This document shows, in pieces, positions 10,801 to 21,598 of a stretch of 64,000 nt of DNA. Position numbers and translations under genes: made by a program. The stretch lies in contig CM060731.1 of the NCBI GenBank assembly GCA_030704615.1, positions 42,036,001 to 42,100,000 on the forward strand. Reading direction: 5' to 3'. Position 1 is the first letter of the stretch, and every line of letters starts with the position of its first letter. Below the pieces are notes generated by a model that searched no databases, had not been told where the DNA came from, and saw only the letters and a list, made by a program, of their open reading frames with translations. Source of the stretch: Takakia lepidozioides (lineage: Eukaryota > Streptophyta > Takakiopsida > Takakiales > Takakiaceae).

Positions 10801-13800
10801 CTGGTTGGCACTGCACATGGGATGACTGTTGAGAATCTCATAAAGAACCCCTCGCTTCAAATGTTGGCAGGTGGCATCCAGGTATGCACATTTGTATGGA
10901 TGCAAAAATGCAGTATCTCAGAGGGGCTCGGGTTTTAGACCACCCCCTGACTGGCCAGATTACTTAGTAGTTGGGTTGACTGCTTGGAACCTTCCAATGT
11001 AGAATGCAGGACCACCTAAGTCTACGCATGTATGTATGTTTTATGTGCGAGGATAGCTAATGTACAGGAGACACCAGCCATCATGGGTCATTTATCTCTG
11101 CCATGTTCCAAAGGTATCAGGAGACTGAAGTCTAATCTTACTGTTTATTCATGGATGGCGAATGAGAGCTCTGCTGTCAGGGGCCTGCACCTTTGTTCAA
11201 GTTTGAGATAGGGTCAACTGTTGTTTTGGCAGGCTAAGACTGGTTTATAATTGTGCTGATAGACCCTTAGTTCCCTACACAATATAGGGCCAACCATTGT
11301 CCGATGTGCCCACACATGCTACCTGAACTTTTCTTGGAAGCAGCTTCCGTGTGTTCAGTGCCCCCAACCCATCAGTCAACCCTTAACAGACCTCATTTAC
11401 CACCTAGAGATTCAGGTGGGTGGTGCTCAATGGAAACACAGAGTTAGTGTACGTTAGTGTCCAGAGAATGTACTAGTGAGACGATGGTTGTGGTCGTTGA
11501 TGTCCAGAGAGAAAGATAAAAACAAATTTATCATTACATCCATGGAAGGTCCAAGGGACCAGAAGCGTAAGGGGCAACAAAATGCGGTGGTAGCAAGCTG
11601 ATCCAGTGGAGGAGGGTGATGGTTGTGAAAATGGATTCATAGAGGGAGGAAAAGCCGTCGATGCATGTGTACACTCAAAAGAGAAAGACGGAAGGCTTAC
11701 TCATTTGGTAGGTGGTATGGGTGTGGGATTGGAGGTGGTCTGAAGAGTGTGACACTCGGCGACGATGAGGCACGCAGACGAGGTGTGCAGAAGAGTGTGC
11801 TGGAGCGCCAGGGCCCCCCCACCTTCACAGCTGCGGTGGAAATGGTCTCACGCACAGAGTGGCGGGTGCATCGCAGTCTGGCAGCGACAGTTGACGCCCT
11901 GCTTGCTGGTCCTTTTCTCTCCTCTCCTCTGATTTTCCTGCTGGTTTCCAACATGGTGAGCATTGTTTTTTGGCATACCTAGTTTTACAGACAGCAGTTG
12001 GGAGTAGATTGTGAGCATTAAACATTAAATGTCCTCCATTTTGGTCCAGTGATCCATTTTGGTCTTGCTGGTCCTGATTCATGAAGTTTCTCCCTCAAAG
12101 AAACTTGAGTGTGTTGTAGTGGTCCTCCCTTCCCTTCCGCTTCCTCCTCAAAAGGATATGACAGTAAAATGAACAGTGTGTTTGTTGCTATCTGCAGTTG
12201 TATGTCTGTCTATGTGGTATATTCATATGGGTTGTTAAGCTTTTGTACATATGTGCTAATATATATTTCCATCACCTTTTATATTACGTTGTTGTCTATC
12301 TCCATGACAGGTCGGGCGCCTAAGGTGGAAGTCCGAAGGATGAGTGAGAGTGGGCAAGTTGTCGTAGGCAATAACACTGAGGTTGCTGAGCCCAGCTCCA
12401 GGTCTGGGTCTGGTAGCGCTGGGTCCAGCTCCGGATACCCAACAGACAGTGGGAGTGATGATGAGACAGATGAGGAGGAGGAGGAGGAAGCCGAGATTGG
12501 GGAAGGCAGCAAGGCTGGCCAGTCATGGGAGCAGCGGGATGCTCCCCTTCTGCTGTATACGTACCAGGTAATTCCATTGATATTGCTTTTCTGACAATCA
12601 CAGGTTACCCTCGTTTCTTCGATAAAATATCATCAGTAGTCAGGGTTGTTGATCTTCTGTCCAGCAGTGTTAGAGTCTCTGTAGTAGCGCCCCCCCCATA
12701 ACTCCGTCCTCTGACTATGTTGTTTGCAGCTGCTTCAGCATTTGGTTGATTTTGGAATCTTAATGTTGAGGCTAGTGTCAACAGGTAACAGAATCATCTC
12801 TGGAACAAGTGATGGAAGTGATGGGGCTGGAGAAAGCTGTTCAGATCACTTATGATCTTGGTGCAGCTGATGCAGTACTGGCACTGCGCTCCAAACTCAA
12901 ACAAAACTCATGGGTTCGGGGGATGGCCAAGTTTCGTCAACTGCCCATCTTTGCTATCAAGGTCAATGCGTGCATTCTTTTGCCTGGGACTGTACCGACA
13001 CATTTGTATCCAAGCTCCAATTAGTAGGCTTGAGAGACGAGTCCCATGTGACTGAAAACAAGCATGAGCTGTAGAGTTCTCCTGGAAATGGATTGACTCA
13101 ATGTACAGACTTCTGTGCCACTGGAAGGTTGCCTGTCCAACAAAAGATGCAAGTGACTATCAGTAGCTCAGTTAGACGTTTGGAGAGGTTAAAGAGAAGT
13201 GTTATGTCATTTGGCTAGATTTAGATGCGTACAGTTCTTGATGAGCAAGAAAGACGGTTTGGGAGAAATTAGAAACTTGTACCTAGCATTCAATTTAATT
13301 AAGAGTCACTGTTTGACATTGCGTGAACCATGGCAGGCCAACACAATGGCTCAAATGGTGAGAGCTATGCGGGCAATTTTGGGCATGGAGTCACTGGGTG
13401 CCCACTCCCTTGTTTCATTAAGCAGGCCAAAAGGGGATGAAGGCCGAAAATGGGAGACCGTCAATAGGAAGACAACATTGGAAGATGAGATTGATGCATT
13501 GGAGGTAGGTCACTCATTGAGCTACCTTCATATGCCACATGCACTCCAGGAGCTTTGTTCAACTGCATGAAGCTCTAGGCAGCTGAATAGCTTTGAATTT
13601 CTGAATGATGAAGAGTGGTGGAAACAATAAGTAGTGCACTCCAGATACCAGCTAAAATACCAGGCTGCCTAGCTTTGTTCTTTCTGGATGCACATCTCTT
13701 GACTTAGGGAGTGAATGCTGATTCCACTCTGCAAGTAGCGAGGAGAAAGCCCAGCTACGTTACTGGACAACTTGACTTCATCAGATAAGAAAGCAGAAGG

Positions 13801-14181
13801 TACAGTAGACTTACCTATGTGTTGCATCAACATGAAAGAGCTGCTGTCACATATTTACAGGAGGCAAGACTGGCCATGGAACAAATTGTCATTCCGAAGG
13901 GGCAACCGGTGGAGCTGCTCCCGAGATCTCCTGAAGTGATTGCCCTGCAAGTGAAATTGGCGGAAGGCTACCAACTAGCTACAGAGAAAGCTGGCTCTGA
14001 AATGAGTTTAAGGCTAAGAATTCTGCCCAGGCACATGAAGCATGGAGATTTCAATCCTAGCGGGAGCATTTCAGGAGAGCCTTTAGATGTTGAAGAAGAC
14101 TTCGATTCAGAGGGGGAGGAGCTTGGGGTGTCTGTTACTGGGGGCACAAGTGTAAACAGGTTGCCCATTTTGCCTCAATAA
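6180..14181 (+). CDS. Ycf45/SpoIIIAA-like P-loop ATPase with C-terminal R3H-type region, probably plastid-targeted
   Basis: Nine exons join in one open frame of 756 codons: 6180-6806, 7151-7365, 10250-10400, 10690-10881, 11746-11908, 12311-12567, 12785-12961, 13337-13504 and 13861-14181. All have AG acceptors and GT donors and consistent phase; the exon 5 donor (gtcctt) is weak. The product resembles the family of plastid Ycf45 and its nuclear plant relatives (seedling plastid development type). The first 60 or so residues are Ser-rich and transit-peptide-like. Then come [11 protein letters not shown], Walker [10 protein letters not shown] (about 270-278), the [11 protein letters not shown] segment, Walker B IVIDE (about 345-349), and [11 protein letters not shown]. 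An acidic Ser/Gly-rich linker in exon 6 ([14 protein letters not shown]) precedes the conserved C-terminal part ([33 protein letters not shown]), taken as R3H-like. Intron 2 (2.9 kb) carries LINE copies. The stop codon overlaps an AATAAA at 14177-14182. Plastid function is inferred from the family. Confidence 0.9.
7725..7811. repeat. (GA)n microsatellite abutting a LINE 3' end
   Basis: About 43 GA units inside intron 2 of the Ycf45-like gene. On its right it directly touches the 3' terminus (atgtactcataag on the plus strand) of a minus-oriented LINE. Confidence 0.97.
7812..9763 (-). mobile_element. 5'-truncated non-LTR retrotransposon (LINE), TC-associated family
   Basis: Read on the minus strand, the fragments are, in order: a post-RT segment ([17 protein letters not shown]-like, then [18 protein letters not shown]), an RT N-terminal segment ([17 protein letters not shown]), RT fingers ([15 protein letters not shown]), RT palm with [17 protein letters not shown] and MFADDFAG, a second copy of the post-RT segment, and a short tail ([22 protein letters not shown]). 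A non-coding 3' end of about 130 bases follows. Stops and frame changes near 8420, 8740 and 9056 show it is dead. GA runs border both ends (7725-7811 and 9764-9783). The post-RT block occurring before and after the RT suggests recombination between two copies. It lies in intron 2 of the Ycf45-like gene. Confidence 0.88.
9784..9921 (-). mobile_element. LINE 3'-end fragment in a GA tract
   Basis: The 3' untranslated end of the same LINE family, about 138 bases, minus orientation. It is bordered by (GA)n at 9764-9783 next to its 3' end and by another GA run at 9922-9949 on the other side, as expected for insertion into a GA/TC microsatellite. It sits directly next to the 5' end of the larger LINE fragment, so the two are arranged head to tail. 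Confidence 0.88.
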
Positions 14182-14910
14182 AAGAAATGAGGTGATCCTA
14201 GTTAGGTTCTTTGTTATGAATGTACATGATAATCAAATTCATAAAGACCTATTAGTTCTGTTCTTTTTTGTAGTGCAATAATATTCCTTTTGTGGGGCAG
14301 TACGTTTTTGGAGTGATTTTACCTTGATTTTGAAAAATTTCAGTCATCTTTCTTTAAGAGACATGGTAGGTGATGTGTTCCACACCCTGTTTCAAAGGAC
14401 AGTGATAAACTCCCTGTGATACTTTACTGCACAAACACAATAGAGAACAACCTAGAGAAAGGATGGGAATCTTGCAACGGCAACATCTAAAGAAAAGGTG
14501 TTAATGACTCCAAAACAAGAAACCAAAACTTAATTGTCCAAATGTACGACATGGGTGCCTAGCTGCTGAGAGCGAGTGTCCCTTCCAACCGAATGGAGCA
14601 AATCAGCCACAGGGAAGGAAGGGGATGGGGGCAGAAGGGTGAGGAATGAGGAGACTGACCCAATGACCAGAGACCTCCCTGAGATGGGTAGAGCCTGGGC
14701 TCTCCAAAGGTTGGTGGATATTCTATATTGAAACTGAGGCAGGGGCACCAAAAGAGACCCTTGCCTGTGTGATGTGCAGACAACAGAGTAGAACATAAAA
14801 TTGGAAAGTGTAGATTACTGCAAGTGACAATTTGCTAGCAATAATCAATTTGAAATAAATAGATAGTTTGAAGAAATTCGGCACAGATACCGGATACAAG
14901 TTTTTCCTGC
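14182..14910. other. 3' flank of the Ycf45-like gene, nothing else recognised
   Basis: AT-rich sequence after the stop codon and polyadenylation-like signal. No open frame or repeat could be supported. Confidence 0.5.
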
Positions 14911-15306
14911 TTACATTATGTACTTGTTCCGATCCATTAGGAGGAAGGATGTGGATGTAGTGAGTAGTGGTGATGTGTTCCAGTACCCATAGTGGGTTTC
15001 CAAGTGGACAAGATATATGTTTTCGGTGTGAGGATTCGCAAACTCCAATTGGGGCCCTACTATCCATTGAGTTTCATTTAACGACATAGTAACCGTACTA
15101 ACGAGGCGGCATTTTCGGTTGTGAGATTCGGCGAATACTTTGTCAATGAATGACGATCGTGGGCCGAGATGGCATTGTGCCAATACAAACCAAAAGAGGA
15201 AAACTGCAAAAAGAAACAAGCAGGGTTCAGACTTCAGACAGCCCAGCAGCAGGTATTTCATTCTCGGAGCCCAAGCTGGAGGTCGTGTAAAAGGTGTTGG
15301 TGGCAT
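14911..15306 (-). CDS. hypothetical ORF with an N-terminal hydrophobic segment
   Basis: A 131-codon ATG-started frame not recognised as any family. Residues about 25-45 form a hydrophobic stretch (CLFLFAVFLFWFVLAQ) that could be a signal anchor, and the rest is polar. An acceptor-like ctttttgcag just before the tail of that stretch means it could instead be an internal exon. It lies downstream of, and on the same strand as, the F-box-like ORF at 16605-17415, but no link between the two is shown. Support is only the length of the open frame. Confidence 0.25.
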   Translation of the reverse strand: MPPTPFTRPPAWAPRMKYLLLGCLKSEPCLFLFAVFLFWFVLAQCHLGPRSSFIDKVFAESHNRKCRLVSTVTMSLNETQWIVGPQLEFANPHTENIYLVHLETHYGYWNTSPLLTTSTSFLLMDRNKYIM

Positions 15307-16119
15307 GATGGTCAGAAATCTCTATCTCTTGTTCTCATCACAAACGACACTTTGAACTCTAGAGCTCTTTCATGGGGGCACTGTCATGATCTAAAGTACT
15401 AAATCTGTCATGCACTTGGGTGCTATTCTCCCTGACAATTCATGCAGAGAACACATGAGAAAGTCTGCATTCAAGTACCACTCTACGAGCCAATGGGAAT
15501 TTTGGGAAGACAAGCCGCAAACTGCGAAAGGCTCTGTCGATTGGTGCAAAATTGAGTTGTGGTTAGTGTTCTTCTACTGTTACTATGGACGACAAATTGC
15601 GATTGCTCATTTTTTAGTGCATACATGTCAATACTTGGTAATTGGCATGACCCAGCACAACACAAACCAATGTATGTTTTCGGATCAATAAGACCCTTGA
15701 CATGGTACAATATTGTTGAAAGGCCTGCAGATTACCATGGGTGCATCATCTCAGTAATTGTGCATGTCCAAGAAGCTGTTTAGTTCCTTAGTCAAAGCAC
15801 GGTATGTTTAACCACTTGGTTGGGTGTACATCCCCTATGATCAGATTTGGATTGACTTCAACATGATGCAAAGTCTCTGTCCTTAAGGGACGGGGCCATG
15901 AAGCTTGGTTATGCGTGCAAATGAGGGTCGGACCCAACACATAAGACAAGACAGTTCAAAGTGGAAACCTGTCACTGGTATGAATATTTTCAATGCTGCA
16001 AATCATCAAACCTCCCAATAAAATGGGCTCACAAGTCCCAGCCGTCAAATTCGTAGACCTGGACGGTGCCAGTTCAAAACTATGTCGCGCCGACCTTGAA
16101 TCATTAAGTATTCATAATA
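15307..16119. other. intergenic, nothing recognised
   Basis: No coding or repeat signal until the TA dinucleotide at 16118-16119, which marks the edge of a MITE-like element. Confidence 0.45.
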
Positions 16120-16481
16120 GAGTTATCCGTAAAGGGTCCCAAACTCGGCATGAGAACCCTGAGTTTGGCCAAAACTCGGTATGAAACTCGAAACTCAGGA
16201 TCAAGCGGTACGACTAGAAAAAAAACACTAGAAAAAAACACCGGACCAAACTGCCAGGACTAGGAAAATGGGGGTGAAAGGAGTTTAGTCGTCGAGGCGG
16301 AGGCGGTCAGAGCTCACGCCATAGCAGCGGTTGCCCTCATCCCCAGTCTATGATTTGGTGCCCTCTTTTCTGACTTCGTGCTCAGTTTTCTGCACTTTAC
16401 GGATTAACTCAAACTCAGGATGAAACCCGTAACTCGGGTCCAAACAGGGTTCCAAACTCAGGCTCACTTTACGGATAACTC
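16120..16481. mobile_element. MITE-like element with terminal inverted repeats and TA target duplication
   Basis: The left end gagttatccgtaaag is the exact reverse complement of the right end ctttacggataactc. Both ends are flanked by TA (16118-16119 and 16482-16483), as in Tc1/mariner-type and Stowaway-like insertions. The sub-terminal regions are also roughly inverted copies built from aaactcagg-like motifs. There is no coding capacity. A second, more diverged copy lies at about 61659-61993. Confidence 0.8.
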
Positions 16482-16604
16482 TAATGTTCTTGCACTTTGT
16501 TGGGTGTCTTCCTTTATCTAAGGGAATGTGGACCTTCAGAGCACCCATTGTCAAGTCAAGAACTTCCCAAAATTTAAGCTCTAGAAGAATAGGAAGAGTA
16601 TGGA

Positions 16605-17415
16605 TCATGGATGTAGAGAGAGCACTAGATCATTACCTCCAGTCCTTTGCTGGAAACTTGGCATCCAGACACCATCACACAGCTGAAAATGCTTATTCAT
16701 GCGGCCTTCTTTTTGTTGCGGGTACTTGACTGAGAACCAACGATCCCATTGCACATCGTAAAGCACGAGATTCTGATCGTTGCCAACTTTGAAACAAATC
16801 ATTCCTTCCCCCCACGTGTAATCCATGTGCCTAGTTGTATAAGGAACTCTAGTGTTAAGGAGACCATTGAACATGTCGATTCGCATTCGCGAGATGAGAT
16901 CATAGAAGCCTATGCGCACATTGTTTTTATCTAAATTTATCTGGACGACAAAGATTGTCTCCCGCAAAACAGTTTTCCTAGTCACTGCATATGCACTATC
17001 CGCACTATCTCGGAAGGGTTGGACCACTAGGGGGGCTCCATTATGAAGGTGTAGAGGCCAGGTGTATTTGTCAGGATCTATCCTACGGCCAGAAAACTCA
17101 AGCTGCTTACGTTGTCGTCTGCGAGAGTAAAGCGGGGTATAGAAGATAGTGGGTTCGAAGATTTCCTCTTCTTCCTCTCTGCCCTCCTTGAGATTGATTG
17201 CCAAGCCTCCGAAAACAAACTGCCATATCTCGTGGGTCTTCCCCCAATAGTGCAATACCAGTCTGTCCTTGATGCTCAGGCATGTGCCTACATCGGTCTG
17301 TTGTAGTGCGTTTGAATGTCCATGTATTTGAAGAGGACACGTACACTCCAACTACAAGCTGTTCTACCAATGGGGTGTTTGCGATTTTCTCTTTGCGATA
17401 ACCCATAACTATTAC
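16605..17415 (-). pseudogene. F-box-associated/kelch-like ORF, N-terminus lost and frameshifted
   Basis: A 248-codon frame ends at 16605. Its homologous start continues upstream in another frame to about 17415 (GYRKEKIANTPLVEQLVVG, VYVSSSNTW), with the frame change near 17300. Phrases such as VYVSSSNTW, GKTHEIWQFVFGG, MICFKVGNDQNLVLYDV and FQLCDGVWMPSF resemble the repeated blades of plant F-box-associated or kelch proteins, but no F-box itself is present. The reading is cut exactly where the inverted FHA-SAC copy begins (17418), so the rearrangement probably removed the N-terminal half. The family call is tentative; the truncation and frameshift are read from the sequence. Confidence 0.45.
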
Positions 17416-17417
17416 AA

Positions 17418-17621
17418 CAAGGGGTATAGTTATTGGGCAAATCATACACAGCCGATTGATGTTTGTGAGAAGGGATTTCTAGAGGATATCTTGAAAGCTC
17501 AGATCATTTGTTTGTTCAAGGTAAGTCATCCTACCGGCATCAGCCCCTGACAAAGGTCGTTTCTGTCCCTTTGTGGTCCGCTCAAACTGGGCGCAGGGCA
17601 AAATAACGTCATATGAGTACA
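17418..17621 (+). mobile_element. LINE 3'-end fragment at the left edge of copy 3
   Basis: The same TC-associated LINE family, here in plus orientation. It ends atatgagtaca followed by ttctctctctc. It is orthologous to the insertion at 48179-48462 in the intact locus, and the duplication breakpoint lies within it. Confidence 0.88.
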
Positions 17622-17826
17622 TTCTCTCTCTCCTTTGAACAATAAACAGATAAGGGAGGTTGTCATTGCCTGATGTGCAGGCAATCCCGTAGGTCTAGTA
17701 ACAATCAGGGCATGACAGGATCTATGTGCATAATTGAGTGTAAAAATGCCACTCTTCCACATTGAGCACTGTTGTGTTCGTCCCATTGTTGCTGCTAACA
17801 ACTGATCTGGATTTGATGATTATCAG

Positions 17827-20464
17827 ATACAAGAAGCTGCTTTCAGGGGTGGACCTCACCAAAGACTTTTTCTTCAGCTACACATATCGGATCATGCAGA
17901 GTGTGCAACGTAATGTGCTATCACAGGATGATGGTATGCCTTATGAAAATATGTTTGTGTGGAATGCTTTCCTCACCCGTGCCATTCGTCAGCGCCTAAA
18001 CAACACTCGCTGGACGGTTGCCCTGGTTCATGGCTCCTTTGAGCAGGTAGGTTCTTGGTCGACATTTTTTTTGGTCCCTGTTTGCACTATATGATAAACT
18101 CTACATCCTTATTGTGAAGATTTATTCATCTGTGAGGGCGCTTGCAGGCAAATCTTTCCATCTTTGGGCGCATTATAGTCATCTCTCTTATTGGAAGACG
18201 GTCGCGACATTTTGCTGGTACAAGGTTAGTGTGGATTGAAATTCTGTGATTGTCGGATGTACTAGCTAGATCCATTCCGGTAATTCCAAAGTAGCTGCAG
18301 GATATGAAAAGCTTTATGAGAAGTGCTCACCTTTTGGTTCTGACCATTCTGTAGGCAGCGTGAGTATAGGGGTGTCTTGAGGTGGGTTCAAATGATCAGA
18401 GCAAGTTGGCCTATGATGTAGAGGCAGACCTAAGAACTGCTAAGTTTTTGGTTCTAACCCTTGCCAGCTTGTTGGCAGGTACCTGAAGAGGGGTGTACAG
18501 AACGGATAATGCTAGATGAGGAGACAGGCATTGGGCCAGCGTCAGAACAAATGAGCTCTGTGGTGCAGAACCGGGGTTCCATTGGTCAGGAAATGTCGCG
18601 CCTCAGTCCGAAGCCTGACATAATTTGTGAGTGTTTTCTACTAAATGGCACCTTGTCAGTATGAATCCAGAGATGTTGTGGGATGACCCAACCTCTCCTT
18701 TTCGAGTATAACAAATCTTATCATCATAAGACATAGTAAATCCAGGTAACTCTTCTACCAGACTGAGCTTTTACCCAGGTGGGGTAATCCATAACAGGCT
18801 TTGGCAGGAATTTTAGTCCGTGAGTCAGACACAGCCAACCTCCAAAAAGGAGAAGCCAATAAGTACTTTGTTTCCCGGGACATTATCTCTTTCCAATTGC
18901 TGTAGTTTCCCCTATTGCTCCAGAAACTTCAGTATCTAAAATCTCTTATCCAGCTCATCGTGTTTCCTCACTTTACAGATTGCTTAGGATTATCAAATAC
19001 AAGCCTGACCTCCGTTTGATCTTCTGCTGCTCACAATACAGTAAGGTTTCATGCTGTAATTTGATGTGCTTTGACGAGGTGATGTCTTGCTTCAGTGTGA
19101 AGGACTGTTTAGGGATTTTCTGTATGTTAACTTGGTTTCCTGTCCTTAGGGTCATGACCGTTTGAGGAGCTTTGATGTCTTCCATTGAGTCCTTGTGACT
19201 TCAATACCCATAGAATCAGTTGGTATGGTTAGTACAAGTGATGGCAGTGGGTATACAACTTGTGAAAGCCATTTCCACGAAAGCTATAGATGACCTGCTT
19301 TTCTGGTTTTTGGAGTTTGCATGAACCTTTTCTTGGTTACTTGGTATGTACGATTACAGGTATTCCCAGAGAGGCAAGGGAAGTGGAGGCAAGAATTTTT
19401 GAAGTCAATCAAACGCTACTATAGCAGTACATATACTGATGGTGAAAAGCAGGATGCTATCAACTTGTGAGCCCTTTCCCACCTCAATGCAGCCCACTCT
19501 AGTTTTTTGTTTTACTCTTCCTCAACATTAATGTATTCATTCTTCAACAAGAGTTATGAATCAGTAGAGCAAAATTTGTGGCCCACCCATGAAGCACAGT
19601 TGATCCTTGAGAAAATTCGATATCTACCTTTTGTGAATCTTTTCTAGTGTTGATAGGTCTTCTAAATCTACTTGTACTGTCCAACATGAAGGTGAGATTA
19701 ACGTGCTTTGATGGCCCCGTTGCATTTGGAGCACAGGTTTCTGGGTTACTTCCAACCTCAAGATGGAAAGCCGGCGCCTTGGGAGTTAGACTCTGACTAC
19801 TATCTGCACGTTGGAGGCTACGAAGATGAGTTTGCCAAGGATGTTAAGTAAGGAACAACCTTTCTCCACTGCTGTGCTCATTTCTCATCTCTTCTAACAT
19901 CATCTTGATTATGGGCACTTTCATTATACTGACCAGGTGCTATTTGGATTGTACCTACCTGCCAAGGCTACATGTTGAGGGTAAACCCTTGAGAACTTGT
20001 TGGTGGCTTTGTTTGGGGGAGGAAATTTGTGCATGACCTCAGAGCAACATAAAATGTGTCAGATTCAAAATGTATCCAGTCTGACTTTTCTCCATGCTTA
20101 TCATACAATTATCATGGTCTGTTGGTGGCTGTTGTGTATTGTACACAGGATGTTGTTACAGAGAACTCGTTCAGAGGTTTTGAGACCACCACAAGTAGCA
20201 CCTCCATGTCAAGAGGACTATCACCATCACCGGATGAAATTGACATCATTTGACAAGCTCTTTGAGGTACAATAGAAAACTAGACTTTTCACAATATGGT
20301 CACTTGAGTCTTCCGCAGTTGGATGTGTTCTTATGGACCTAAACTGTACATTGTGGTTGGACTTAGGTGTCATCCGGGTCCTTCAAGCATGTATCCATGT
20401 ATGGGGAGGCAGAGCTGAAAAAGGGCCCTCTTGGGGGAGCTACAGGGACTGCCCCTGATGCTGC
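17827..20464 (+). pseudogene. SAC phosphoinositide phosphatase pseudogene, copy 3
   Basis: Exon equivalents on plus are: 4 (17827-18046), 5 (18148-18224), 6 (18479-18626), 11 (19360-19466), 12 (19737-19847), 13 (20149-20266) and 14 (20367-20464). Exon 6 is 46 bases shorter than its counterpart because of two deletions that remove the segment after KRGV and the PLFWS part of SIPLFWSQE, and this breaks the frame. Exon 11 has lost 15 bases. Exons 7-9 and nearly all of exon 10, which holds the CX5R catalytic motif [12 protein letters not shown], are replaced by unrelated sequence; only the last 17 or so bases of exon 10 remain near 19025-19041. The final exons are missing at the junction near 20556. 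No active phosphatase can be made. Confidence 0.9.
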
Positions 20465-20909
20465 GTGAGTGCTCTCTCTCTTTGCTTCTACTACATATGT
20501 CTCTCACTGTGAAGTTAATATGTAAGTGGACGTAGGTGAAAGACAGATGATGAGGGATTAGCCACAAAGCATCAAGATGAAGGTATACAGATTATCTAGC
20601 CGATAGTAGATGCACAAAGTCATGACAAACGTTACTGTTGGACAAATATGATCACATTCTGCATCCTACAGTAGGGTAAAACCCTAGCAGTCATCAACAT
20701 CCATATACAGAGATTTTCAAGTTGCATGATGCAAGCTGTGTGATTACAAGCAAACCAGAAGAAATCGGAAGAGATTTGCACAGTTTATGCGTGAAAACGA
20801 GAAAGAAGTGTAGATCACATAACATGGAGATCTGCATCTCGTTGTCCACCATCCCTACGGGAAAACCTACCCCCTGAACTGCTAATACGATCTATTGTTC
20901 GGTCGTCTT

Positions 20910-21100
20910 AATGCGTCTAACTGTTATACAAAGGCTGCTGATTCTACAGAACAGTGCAAATGCACCAACAATATCTTGAAGATCATGAGGATTCTCCCAT
21001 GAGTAGCGTCTAACTGTTATACAAGGCTGCTGATTCTGCAGAACAGAGCAAATGCACCAACAATACTTTGAAGATCACGAGGATTCCCCCTCTGTCTACT
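20910..21100. repeat. local tandem duplication (about 95 bases, two units) in copy 3
   Basis: Two adjacent units share gcgtctaactgttatacaa, ggctgctgattct and aatgcaccaacaata, followed by similar sequence, the second beginning near 21006. The intact locus has one unit next to the short hairpin at 41359-41419, so the duplication arose in copy 3 only. Confidence 0.8.
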
Positions 21101-21598
21101 CATGACCAGCTTAGCGGTATAGGGGCAGGAATGTGATCCTGACCAATTTGTGCGGAGTTTGAGAAAGTCTCGCGTCCCCTCCAGTGCAAACCACTGCTCC
21201 ACCGTGGGACCTTTCTCGCCTTGCTCTATATGTACGCGTACCTTGATCTCTTCCCCAAATGTGAGCAAGTCATCAGCGCTAAGCTGCATAGGCACACCGG
21301 TCTCAAGACGGATCCCGTAAATGGCTGTCCCGTTAGAGCTCCCCACGTCCACAATCGACCAACGATCGTCCTTCCATTCGATGACTGCATGCTTCTGGGA
21401 GACTGTGGGATCTTTGATATGATAATTGTTTTGGCGCGTACGTCCGACAGTCACCCGCCTGACCTGAGTGCAGTCAAAACTTGCGCCTTCATTCGGGCCA
21501 CGTGAATGGGAGCCTCTCGATGGCAAATGCTTACATGTACGCCTTATCACTATATCCCTCCCTACGCCTCTCCCTCCACGACTTCCTCTTTCTACCAA
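21017..21598 (-). pseudogene. FHA-domain gene fragment, copy 3 (inverted)
   Basis: The core FHA domain is still readable (VTVGRTRQNNYHIKDPTVSQ, with GR, SxxH and SSNG). About 20 bases holding the original start codon region are deleted (gagaggctcccattc runs straight into acgtggcccgaatg). After the domain, about 490 bases including the genuine C-terminal tail are deleted, so the frame runs on into former 3' flank. The frame is open for 193 codons only because of these deletions and has no original start codon. It is best seen as a decayed copy, although a shortened protein from another start cannot be excluded. Confidence 0.82.

Noticed and set aside
20149-20266. Apparent premature stop in SAC exon 13 (reading [12 protein letters not shown] to a TGA)
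   Set aside because: Using the phase set by exon 12, the correct frame is [16 protein letters not shown] to [11 protein letters not shown] with no stop, in both copies.
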